A stretch of DNA of 64,000 bases from Himantopus leucocephalus. Its lineage: Eukaryota > Chordata > Aves > Charadriiformes > Recurvirostridae. The notes below the pieces were generated by a model that saw nothing but the letters and a program-made list of their open reading frames with translations, was not told the DNA's origin and searched no databases. The stretch spans positions 21,726,637 to 21,790,636 of the forward strand of contig RSEF01000031.1 of assembly GCA_003993805.1 (NCBI GenBank), given 5' to 3'. This document shows positions 1-9,827 of the stretch, one piece after another. The position numbers and the translations under genes are program-made. The first letter of the stretch is position 1; every line of letters starts with the position of its first letter.

Positions 1-290
1 CACTAAGGCCGTGCTGCTGAGCTTCTTGGGACAGGTATTTAAGAAAGGGCAGGAAACACCATATGGGGGCAGAGGGGATGGGAAGAAAAAGTGAGAGACA
101 TCAGAGGGGACACTGAGGCCAGAGGAGGAGGAAAGGTGCTTTAAGTCGGGTCTGTTTTGCCCATGACAGCAACTGGCAAGCGATCTGCCGGCCTGTATCT
201 TGGCCCACGAGCTGTCTCGCTCATGTTCTTGCTGTTTCCACCGCCGTCCCGCTGTGGGGAGGGTCGGGGGGTGGCTGCCAGCCCACCGTG
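1..290 (+). repeat. Old, truncated LTR-like interspersed repeat (same family as 21.2-22.85 kb)
   Basis: From about 146 to 290 this segment aligns by eye with 22690-22845. Shared landmarks are CTGTTTTGCC, a TGAC(A/G)G block, an AA-TGG-AAG-GATCT block, CCCACGAGCT and a closing GGCTGNCAG. Identity is roughly two thirds. The purine-rich bases 1-145 are probably its upstream part, although they lack the stretch that precedes this block in the second copy. The element runs off the left edge of the window, so its start is not visible. I recall this repeat from bird genomes but cannot name it with confidence. No coding capacity is expected, and the short open frames across it on both strands are chance. 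Confidence 0.65.
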
Positions 291-1617
291 AGCACAAGCC
301 TGTTACCTCTGAGGTGAATGCACGGCCAGCGGGGAGGAAACCCGCTCCTTACAGAAAGGATTCGCCACAGCGGTTTGGTCTCAACCCAGTTGTAAAGTTT
401 CACGCCAGCTGTTTGACAGAAGCACGAACAGAGACAGTGAGATTTTAGGATCACCTGCAGGTGCTTGTGCAGGTGATGCCCAAGAGGGTCTCACCTCCCT
501 GGTCCCTCTCACCTGTGGCCCGTAGCATTTTTGACCCTGTACTTCTCTTCCTTATTCTCTGAGATCCTGCTCTTCCACCTTTCCAACAGTTTCTGCACAC
601 ACTCATTGCACTGCCATGTGTTTATCTCTTATACAGAAAGATGCTTCTGCTGGTCCTACACAAACCAAGATAGGTCTATCATCAAATTAGACTAGATTGT
701 CATAAGGACGGTAAAATCATCCCTGACATCAGGGTGATCCTCCCACCAAATTTTGGTTCTGGTTCTAAAGCATAACAGCACAGGAACTTTGTATTGAATG
801 GCTGTGAAAATTTTATAGTTATTAGGTAGTGTATCTCCTCTGATGTATTCTTGGAAATGGCTGAATTGTTTTGGCTGAAAATTCCACAAATGAAAAAAAA
901 AAGGCAAAATAAAATAGCCACAACAATAACAACAGAAAAAACCCACATGGTTGATCACAACCTCAACTAAATTCTTGTCATTGAAACTATAGCTTGAATG
1001 AGTGCAATTTTGCATAATTATAAGTGGCCCAAGACAGACTCTTATGATACTGAAAGCGTTGGGTGACACCGCTACCACATTTCAGTCTGGTATGGAAAGT
1101 GGATCATTCTTCAATACATGTCCCTAATTTTGATATATTACTTCTTAAATTGTTTGTGCTGGGAAATCTTAAGCTGGGACGGTGATTCATACAGACAGCT
1201 TTAATTAATGTGTATGATTATATTTTTTAATCTGAGTATTTTTACTGTCTCTCTGAGGTCTGGGAATCAGTGCATCCCCTATCATACTCATTAGTTACAA
1301 CAGAGAAAAGCTATAATTGGAGAAGCATAATCTCTATACACTTAATAAATGAAGACAAGTTTGCTTAAGCACTCCAAGTTTATTACATTGTTGCCATAAA
1401 CAGGCTAGAAAGATGAAATGTCACATATGGAAAGAAAATTTAGAGCACAAACCCTAATACTTATAGAGAGTTGCTTGGAAAAGAAAAGAGATAACATATT
1501 GAGGAGGTGCAAATCTGCTGTTTGCAAATGTGCTGTTGACATCAAAATTGCTGAATTATTAAAGCAACTGTAGAAATTTGCATTTATACATAAAAAACTT
1601 GCATTACTTAAAAATAG

Positions 1618-1655
1618 TTTATTATTATCAAAATACATTATTATTATTGTTATTA
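1618..1655. repeat. Imperfect ATT-rich simple repeat
   Basis: A run of imperfect TTA/ATT units with interruptions, typical of AT-rich simple sequence. No function is implied. Confidence 0.6.
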
Positions 1656-4600
1656 ATCTCATTTTGAAGCTCTTACTCATTTTTTGCCTGGGAGAAAAAA
1701 CTTGTTTCCTTAATACATTTGACAGTTTGGGTGGGTTTCCAGAATCTAGAATGATCTCCTTGGCTAGGAAGCCATCCGGCACTTGCCCTTAATCTTTTCC
1801 ACAATTCATAGTGGCCAGGTGAGCAACAATGTTTATTATTTTCACAGCTAGCTGCCTCAAATTAGTTGCCTACATAAAATTAATGTGGTTTCAGGTAAGT
1901 GGCCTTTAAGGATCCTTTGTACATCTTTAGGAATCTGTCTTTAGGCATTTCCTTTTTTAAGTGTTGACCACTACTTCCAATCTGGAACATAAAAATGAAA
2001 CGTTTGAATTTTAAACATGTGATGTTTGGATAAGTTGAGAGTTTCCTACATCCCTATTAAGTGCAGTTTTTCTTTTAAACTGGCAGTTACTGGTATAAAT
2101 AGCACTGAAATTTTGGCAGTAAGTGAATCTAAGAATATGGATTTGTCAACTTCAGCTCCCAAAACACTACTGTAAAATACTTATTTTTGGACCTAACTGT
2201 CCTAGCATGAAACTTCCAATCAGACAAAATACAACATAGAATAAAAGTTGAAAAACGTATACTTTAGGTAATATTTTCAGCAAAGTGCACCAATGGTCAC
2301 AGAACAGTATTATTGATGTAATTAGTCTATCAAGCCACAGATGAAATAAAGACAAAATTTTGATGTAGAATCCACTGCGTTTGGACTTACCGCTTATCTC
2401 ATACCATGCATAAAGACTGGGCAAAGATATGTAAGACCTGGAGGCCAAGCGTTCCTCTTGACAGGAACAAGCTTCCAGCGGAGATAAAGTAAATGGAGAA
2501 TTCAGTCATCTTTAAGAAACTTTCCTCTCACATAAGTGCTTATATCACAGTGAGCATGATGGTTACAACAGTGAATTTCGTCCCTATTCAGTCTCCCCCT
2601 GGAAATACAAAATTCAGTTTTGATATATGGTGGGACACAAATATAGTCAATGAAAAATAAGTATAATAGAATAAAGAAAACTAAATCCCTAGTCATATGA
2701 TTTTCCTTCAAAAATGGGAAGTATGCCACAACAAATGTCATTTTTGCTATTAAAATATTACTGAAAAAAACAGTAAAGCAATACTTTGAAAAAAAGGCAA
2801 AACTGTTTTCTAATTCTGGTAGACAGTAGGTAGGCAGACAGTGAAACTCAGAATATTAATCCTATTTACATGTACAAGGGGGACTTGGCTTTCTGTGAGC
2901 AAGAACGTCTGCACAAACAACAAGTGTGTACATACTGTGGCACCATTTTTAGGGCTCCCACACAATAGTTGATTTCTCAGAGAAAATCACAGCTTTTCCT
3001 CAAACACTGTGCCTGCTCTATTTAGGAACTGCGAGGCCTGGGATGAGGGCAGGCAGCGCTTACAGAAACCTTGTGGGCTGCCTCAAACCTGTTTCTGCTT
3101 CAGTTGTTGCCATGGAGCTTTGGAGAGTTTGACAATTCAGGGCAATCACTAGATTTCATATTCGCTCCCCATTTTCATGTTGTTTTTCAAAAAGGCTCTG
3201 GCTGACATTTGCCAAGGAGGATTTCTCTCCACAAACTTTGCAGCCCATACTAACACTGTCAACTAGGGCCTTAACATTTAAGGAAAGGATGCTGTGTAGA
3301 CAACTGAGGGCATCTAAACCTGGCCAGGGAAGTCCACTGGAGCCTGGAAAATCCAGCATTTCTCAGGGTGCAGGTGTAAATTAGGTTTACTTTCTCTCTG
3401 TTGAGCTAAAGGTTAAAACATGGTTTAAGAATGCTAAAAATAGTGACCAGCATACACCACAAGATGCAGCCATGCAGGTCTAGATTATATTTAGCAGTCC
3501 ATAGCTGACTATGCATCTCAGCTAGACCATGAGGCTGGCTACATAACTGCAGTGCAGAAAGGGTCTCCGAGCTTCTCTTTTCTCCCCACCCTATCTGCAG
3601 CTGGAGCTGTGGTTATCTCCAGTTTCCATCCTGAGTCTGGACAGGATCTCTTCCTGTCTATTCTTTATAAGAGCTCATGACTGGGCACTAGGATACTGCA
3701 TGGTAAAATGAGAAATTATCATCTTCTTCCTAATTCCCCAGTTACATCACTGTGAAGGAACAGTGATAAATTTTGTTAAAATGTGCTGTGAGAAGCAACA
3801 GTTTTTCCATAATTTTGTGAGTCATAACATTGACTTTAAATTTTTTATAAAAAACAGACCTCATAAAGCAGAATGTGAATTGGGCAACAGAGCTCTCACA
3901 ATGAGTGACCTTCCTGTCATATGCCAGTTGGTAACAGGCCTGTGCCAAGATCACACTGCTCTTTGCTGCTGCCAGCATGTCACTATACACCCTGACACAC
4001 AGCTGTTGTGAAGATGAGGGAGAATTTGTGGAAGGCTCCTTGCTCAGGGGTCATCTATCAAGAAACCTAGCACTGCTGTCAGCAGACTTGTGCAAAAACA
4101 CTGCACAATGTGCTGGCAGTACACTTCTGTGGCTGAAGTCAAATTAAGACAGTACCACTTCTACTTGTCCCTGCCAGAACACAGCCTCACAACCTCCCTG
4201 AATCTGCCTGAAACTGCGAGCAGGGGTTTCTGATGTTTCATCACAGTGGTATAACCCCAAAGCAAAGTCTTGAGGGAGATGTGAAAAGGGGATTAGTGGG
4301 TTATGGTTTCCCCTTTTCCTGTACAACCTCCCGATGCACTCTGATGCATGAAGTCCTGAAGAGTGTTGGGCAGAATTCTTGTTTTTTACCCTGAAGGTAT
4401 CAGAAATGTAAATGTCAGAGTGTAAACGTTTCCCAGAGGTTTCCTCTAAGCGTGATTTTCTGCAGGTCTCCTGACAGTGATTCATGCAGTGTTCATGCAG
4501 CTCCTCAAGTGCCAGTAATCAGGAAAAGTGTCTTTAGCAATTACGCTGTTTAGTCCTGATCACATCATCTCTACCTGACAAGATGGTGGCACTACTTGGA

Positions 4601-6776
4601 CTTGATAAAAGCACCTGCAGCATGTGGAGGCCTACACTAGCTGTTTTTCCTCCCCTGGCAGAGACACCTTACATCTGGTAACATACTCAATTAATAGATG
4701 ATATGTTACATTTTTCTCAGATTTATTACACGTTCCACTGACTTGAATGAGGTATTTCTTTTCACGCATATACCTATTGTTGCTAGGATTTATAATATAA
4801 CATCACCAGCCTCTTAATGCCTTTTGAGATCATCTGAAGCTAATCAGCACGTTCAAATGCCCTTGCTTCATGCTCTGCAAGTGCTATGGAAAGTAAATTA
4901 TGTTTCACATTCATGGTCAAAAAGCTCTGTAATGGCAAGAGTCTCAGAATTTATTCTATTCGAAAGGAATGAAGTGGGTTCTGCTTACTCTGTGAAGTAG
5001 GAAATTCATTCTGTCCTAAGGTCTAAGGAGACCCTCAGATATAAGAAGGACCTCCAAACCATGCTGTATGTTCAGTGGTGCCTGCCCCAGCCCTGAACTA
5101 AGAGTTGCCACTATGTATTTTTTCACCCACTTCCAACCTACCACTGCAGTTGGCATTAGTGGGTATCCTGCCACTAACACCTGGGTCGTACCCCACCAAA
5201 TAAAAGCTTTTGAATTTCTGATCTAGGATATTGCTTGAAAGCAAGTATGTAGAGATAAAGCACATCAGGTAAAAATGTAAGGTGGTCTTCCTGGCACTGT
5301 AATACATATTTTCAATAAATCCAGATTCCCCAAAAAAAGAACTCTGATTCCAGAGTTTACTGCTGGAGCTGGGAGGAGCACTCAAAAGTACAAGTTCCTG
5401 TTTGCTCATTTTCTGCTAGTACTTCAGGTAGACAGCTTTTTTTTTTCCCAGAGGTAATGCAGAAATATGAGTGAATGAACCACCTCTTACAGAATGGAGT
5501 GTGCTAATGAAACATTTATACACTACCAGTGCAAAAGTCTGGAATTAAAAATTGAAAGGCCTATTCATATTACAATTTGCTTTCAGGATTGGCACTAATT
5601 GGCAATGCTGTTGGCAGTCTCAACAGGGAGGGCAAGCACTGAGTAAGCACGGAGACTTACTCATCCAAAGAAATGGTTCTTCCAGGTCAGGCTTAATGCA
5701 CATTTACTATGCAGAAGGGGGAGTAGAGACGCGTTGATGCCGGTAGTGTAACTGTATTATTTGGAGTGCCTTGCATTTGCCAGGCCTGTCAGTCTTGTCT
5801 AGGGATTTTCTCAGGTGCTAACCCCACTCTATCAGTGTGTTTTGAAAACTGCTTCTTGCAGATGTGGACTTTTGCCTAAATATGCAGAATCAAAGGGAAA
5901 GAATACTCTAAGTATAAAAAAGAATTCATGGAACACTGCCTAGTTCAAAAAGGCAATAATTTGAAGACAACTATATCATAAAACTGATGCAATAGTTACT
6001 ACAAAACTCTACTTTTTGCATTTGGCCCATTAAAGCTGTAACATGGGACAGATGTTTGCCATGCTAAAACCCTTGTTCCACCTCTTTTAATTTTTTGAGT
6101 TGCATAGTCTTTCTCTCTGCCTTTTCTCTGGTTTATTCAATACACTGCTGCAATGTTCACTTTCTTTGCCTGTCATTTGTACCATACATCATCTCCTTTG
6201 ATTCCTCGCTATCATTTCTTGGTAAAGACCCTGATCCTTATCTTCAAGGCCCAATTACAAAACCAATCATTATCTTCTTACATGTCTTTTCATGCTGTCT
6301 CATGTATAGCTATGATTTACTTACCATTTTTCTACACCTCTTCATGCTTTTTTCCAGTGTTTCCCTTGTGGAGACCTTGTGCCAAACTTGTCAATAAATC
6401 TGTTAGCCAGTCATTCTTCCAGTCCTTCAAGAACACACAGAGTGTAAGCATTTCCCAAGCATTAAAAACCAGGTATATAATCAGGGAGTTCTGAGATGTA
6501 TTTTATTTCTTTTCTTGTATTTTGTTTTCAATTAGCTGACATGAGAACACTGAGTAGTGCACATAGTGAACAGCTGTACCAAACCATAGGACTATTTTCC
6601 TTAATTATAAATTATGGGAAAATTGTGTTTTACTTTCAATTTGTGCAGTGCTGACTGTGACTTGTGGAGAGAAGGTATGATCCTGCTGGAAGGAAGGGGA
6701 GGAAAGGGGCATTCTTTGCCAGAGGTGCGGAGGCAAGAGGGGAAAGATCAGCAGTGGGGTAGGAGCAGCCTGCTGT

Positions 6777-6820
6777 GGCTGCCCAGCGTAGAGTGGGTGG
6801 CTGCCCAGCGTAGAGTGGGT
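6777..6820. repeat. Perfect 22-bp tandem duplication
   Basis: Two adjacent identical 22-bp units occupy 6777-6798 and 6799-6820. Each reads GGCTGCCCAGCG followed by TAGAGTGGGT. The absence of any mismatch suggests a recent local duplication. Confidence 0.95.
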
Positions 6821-8249
6821 GACTGCTGTGTGTACTGGGGGGAGGACAGAAAGGGAAAGTTGAGCAGATCAGGGGATGGCTGCTTGTAAACGTACAGGGG
6901 GGAAAAAAGCATGTGAATGGGTGAATGTCCCCAAAGCTGACCCTGCCTCCTGCTGTAGCTGAGGCTGGACCCCTCTGAGCTACACAGTTCTCTCCCAACT
7001 CTTCACCAAATGAATCCGATGCCTGACAAGAGGTGCTCAAAACTTATTAAATATGGACATCTTCTTAAAAAATGTTTTCAAAACTAGCTTCTCAAGTCAT
7101 GCCAGATATTTGGTGTTTTGCCACAAAATATATCACTGATTTGTGCTGGTGAATTGCAAGCAACAGTGCTTTTACCAGGTTGGAAAAATGATGTAAACTT
7201 CTATCTTTGCTGCTGTTAGCTTTAGCTTCCTTTTAGCAACTATAGGCAGCATAGCGCTCGTCTTCTGTTTGCATAAGATAATGTTAACAGAGCATGTGAT
7301 CTGGCATAGTCTATAGGCCAGAGCAGAACAATACTGTCACTTGTCTTCTGTAACTCTGAGGTGATATAATAAATCTTGAGTGCCTTCTCAGATTTCAGTT
7401 TATGGCATAAAATAGAGCAGTTCAGTGACTATTCTAATATATGCCTGGCTGCCCCCAGATTACAGGGGCTGTTCTGGCAGCGGATAATAACTGAAGTGTA
7501 GAAGACGTTTGGCTAAGCTCTGTTTTTTCCAGTCTCATCTCAGGCAGTAAGAGAAAGAAAGGGAAGTGACAAAGATCTGCAATGTTGCTTTTCACCACCT
7601 GGCAATTTTCTTACACATTGCGAGTTCCCAGGTAGGAAATTAAGCCAGTTGTACTGTTATGTGAATGAACCAGAGGCAGAATCTGACTGGAGGAGGTTTG
7701 GCTTTAAAATCTGAGGACTCAGGAATTAGGCGTAAGTCCAGGTTTTGGAGATACAAGAACTTGTGTACAGAACCTGGAGAACTGAGGAGAAACTCTTTTC
7801 TCTGATTAGTTAAAATCATTATGGTTAGTTTTGAGGTAGTATATGTGTATAATTCATATAGCCAAATATGTTTTTGTGTTCTGCATATATCTCATGTTTC
7901 CTTATCATTAAATGTTGGCATAGGCAAATTTCTGGGTCAAATTCTGTCCCTAGTGACTATTATAATCCTCTTCCCCAATAAATTAACTTCTAGGCATTTT
8001 AAGGGCTTGATCTAAGTACTGACAAGAAACCACAGAGAACTATCAGCATCGTTACAACCTAACATCCAGCTTTAACAGCTCATGCAAAGCAGAGAAGGAC
8101 TGAGATTTGGAGAATTTTATATAGTTATTTTCCTTCCATTTTTAATCTGATAATCCATATAGTCATTATAACAAAAAAAAAAAAGTTTTTTCCATTTACC
8201 ATCTAGGAATACTGGATAAACAGGTCAAATTACAAATCTGAAAAGGGGG

Positions 8250-8405
8250 AGACTTGCATTCTGATTCCTACTTTCATTATCTACGGACTGTGTTAATTAG
8301 AGCACATCAATAACTGGTCTGTGCTCACGTTTCTTTTTCTATGAAATGGAGATGATATCTACTCTGTAGAGATGCTGTGGGACTTTATTCATTACCAAAG
8401 CGCTT
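8250..8405 (+). repeat. Ancient MIR-like tRNA-derived SINE remnant
   Basis: The order of motifs follows the MIR 3' half: CTGTGCTCACGTTTC, then CTATGAAATGGAGATGATAT (MIR has CTGTAAAATGGGGATAATA), then GATGCTGTGGGACTTTATTCA (MIR GGGTTGTTGTGAGGATTAAATGA), ending in AAAGCGCTT. The upstream phrase GACTTGCATTCTGATTCC could be the degraded tRNA-related part. MIR copies predate the bird-mammal split, and remnants like this are sparse in bird genomes. The assignment is by remembered consensus; the match is patchy but collinear. Confidence 0.6.
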
Positions 8406-8917
8406 AATCTGTTTTGATTCCACAATTGGATTAGCCCTGGGGACCCTGGGCTGTACAGGCATAAGCAAATAAGGCTCTCGTGTATATAGGTGTATATTTA
8501 TATATAATACTAGTACATTAGAATAGGACTTATGTTCTCATTATAGACACTTCAGAACAAAAGAAAAGACAGTATTTTCAAGAGAATATTTTAAAAATTG
8601 ACAGGGCCACTAGGTTTAAAAGCCATTTAGGTCCTTAAAGATGAAGGAGTTGTCTAGGAGGATTTGCAAAAGCTTTCAGGTGCCTAGCTCCTGTGATCTC
8701 CTTTAGTTTCAATGCCTCTGAAAGCCTGGCCACAAATCCCAATGTCAATGCCCGTTTCAAAGTCAAACACCCAAAGGGACTTCGTTTGCTGCAAGACCGT
8801 AACTAGGCGTTTGCAGCCTTTTGCAAACGATACGAAGCTGGCCAAGCCGCTGCGATAAACTGCCGACAGCTCCTTTTTAAAGGAAGAGGGGGGCGTAGAA
8901 ACCCCTATCGTCCTGTG

Positions 8918-9327
8918 AAATACCTGCCCCCACTTCACCCCCTGGCATCGCCCCGCAGCCGAGCGGACCACGGCTCGCCGTCCCCCCGTCCCGCCGAGGC
9001 GCACCTTGCGGGGCGATCCCGGCCGGCCTCGGGCCCTGGCAGACCCCGCTGCCCTCTCCGCACCGCGGGCTGCCGCCCGCCGCCTCCCCCGCCCCGGGCC
9101 GGCGCCGGGACCGGTCTGCCGGGGACAGGGACCGTCAGCCTCGGGGCGTCGCGGCTTCGCCCCTACCTCCGCTCGCGGCAGCGTCAGGGATCCCCCGACC
9201 CTCGCCCGCAGGCAGACCCAGCCCGCTGCTGCCCGCGCCGCCCTAAAACCGCTCCGCCAGCGGAGCCGCCGGGTCCCCCTTCCCTTTCTCTCTCTTCCCC
9301 TCCCCTCCCCGCCCCGTTACCTGCCAC
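8918..9327 (-). promoter_or_regulatory. Cluster of good minus-strand splice donors in the island
   Basis: Read on the minus strand, the C-rich half of the island contains CAG|GTAACG (last exon base 9321), GGAG|GTAGGG (9167), AAG|GTGCGC (9005) and CAG|GTATTT (8924). All four match the donor consensus well, and the strand is G-skewed in this direction. Together with the plus-strand gene beginning about 240 bases away, this suggests a divergent transcript, perhaps a noncoding RNA, whose first exon lies between about 9320 and 9480. I found no convincing downstream acceptor or coding exon toward position 1. This is inference from motif context. Confidence 0.4.
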
Positions 9328-9339
9328 CCTCCCGCACCG

Positions 9340-9420
9340 CTCCGCTCCGCTTCGCTCCGCCGCGCCGGGCCCGCCCCCGCCGCACCATTGGCTCCGCCCG
9401 GCCCGGCCCCGCCCGCAGAC
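9340..9420 (+). promoter_or_regulatory. Probable core promoter: inverted CCAAT box and GC boxes, no TATA
   Basis: ATTGG (inverse of CCAAT, the NF-Y site) lies at 9387-9391. It is followed immediately by overlapping Sp1-type GC boxes (CCGCCC and CCCCGCCC) up to about 9413. A short degenerate array of five-base CGCTC units precedes it at about 9338-9360. No TATA box is visible within 150 bases. Given the start codon at 9564 and the skew flip near 9490, transcription on the plus strand probably begins between about 9420 and 9530; the exact start is inference. Confidence 0.55.
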
Positions 9421-9532
9421 ACCGCCCGCCGCCCCGGCAGCACGGTGGCCGCCCCGGTCCGGGCAGCTGCTGCCACCGCCGCGACGCTGCGCTCTGCGGG
9501 GCGGGGGGGACCGCGGGTGCCGCCGGCGGGGC

Positions 9533-9553
9533 ATGCGGGCGGCGCGGCTCTGA
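9533..9553 (+). other. Six-codon upstream ORF (MRAARL) just before the main start codon
   Basis: ATG at 9533-9535 opens a frame of six codons, MRAARL, closed by TGA at 9551-9553. That is only ten bases before the main ATG at 9564 and in a different frame. The uATG has G at -3 but C at +4, so its context is weaker than that of the main ATG. If the mRNA starts upstream of 9533, the uORF would leave little room for reinitiation, so main-frame translation would depend on leaky scanning. This is a candidate translational control element; conservation is not known. Confidence 0.5.
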
Positions 9554-9563
9554 GCCCCCGGCC

Positions 9564-9821
9564 ATGGCTGAGAAAGTTTCGGCGGCTCCGGAGCGGCCGC
9601 GGGGCGCCGGCCACGTCGGCTCCTCTTGCTCCGGCTCCTCCTCCGGCTCGGAAACTCTCTCCGAGGAGGGGGAGCCCGCTGGCGGCGGGGTGGTGGTGGC
9701 GGCTGCGGTGGCCCCCCCCGGCGGGGCGGCGGCGGGGCGGCGACGGCGGCCGGGCGAGGAGCGGGCGAGCCCCGGCGGGCGGGCGGAGGACGACGCCTCG
9801 CTGGAGGAGCGGGATGAGGAG
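9564..9821 (+). CDS. First coding exon of an unrecognised protein (Ser-rich, acidic, disordered N-terminus)
   Basis: The exon starts at an ATG in a strong Kozak context (GCCATGG) and gives 86 codons. Residues 1-20 read MAEKVSAAPERPRGAGHVGS. A Ser/Gly stretch with SGSSSGSETLSEEGEP covers about residues 24-38. A Val/Ala/Gly/Pro tract (about 40-57), a basic RRRR cluster (59-62) and an acidic end, DDASLEERDEE (76-86), follow. The last full codon meets a donor GAG|GTGCGG, so the exon would end in phase 0. Beyond it the frame stays open but becomes Arg/Pro/Cys-rich and then hydrophobic, as expected of GC-rich intron read through. The frame has no in-frame stop upstream as far as about 9006, but also no other ATG there. 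No domain, signal peptide or membrane segment is visible; the segment should be intrinsically disordered. I do not recognise the gene. The long following intron suggests a large gene. Confidence 0.72.
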
Positions 9822-9827
9822 GTGCGG
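9819..9827 (+). other. Predicted 5' splice site of intron 1
   Basis: GAG|GTGCGG, with the intron beginning at 9822. It matches U1 at -2 A, -1 G, +1 G, +2 T and +5 G; +4 is C. Other GT positions in the exon lie inside G-rich triplets with poorer context. A second possible donor, GGAG|GTGCCC near 9912, would add 30 Arg/Pro-rich codons and is less likely. Confidence 0.5.

Larger units (their letters stand above)
291..8880. other. Intergenic, AT-rich, no supported gene
   Basis: This is upstream flank of the CpG-island gene. I see no conserved protein signal: open frames are short and either T-rich hydrophobic or purine-rich by composition. It contains an ATT-rich simple stretch (about 1618-1655), a perfect 22-bp tandem duplication at 6777-6820 and a MIR-like remnant near 8.25-8.40 kb, each listed separately. 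The stretch at 6670-7000 is richer in G and purines than its surroundings but matches nothing I know. Distal regulatory elements of the downstream gene could lie here and would not be recognisable by eye. Confidence 0.6.

Noticed and set aside
6095..6494. Two overlapping hydrophobic frames (100 and 113 codons)
   Set aside because: Both frames of the same T-rich DNA look hydrophobic, which is compositional and does not indicate a membrane protein.
8684..9004. A 106-codon minus-strand frame at the island edge
   Set aside because: It has no ATG at its start and crosses the good minus-strand donor at 8924, so it is more likely to be part of a noncoding exon and intron than a protein.
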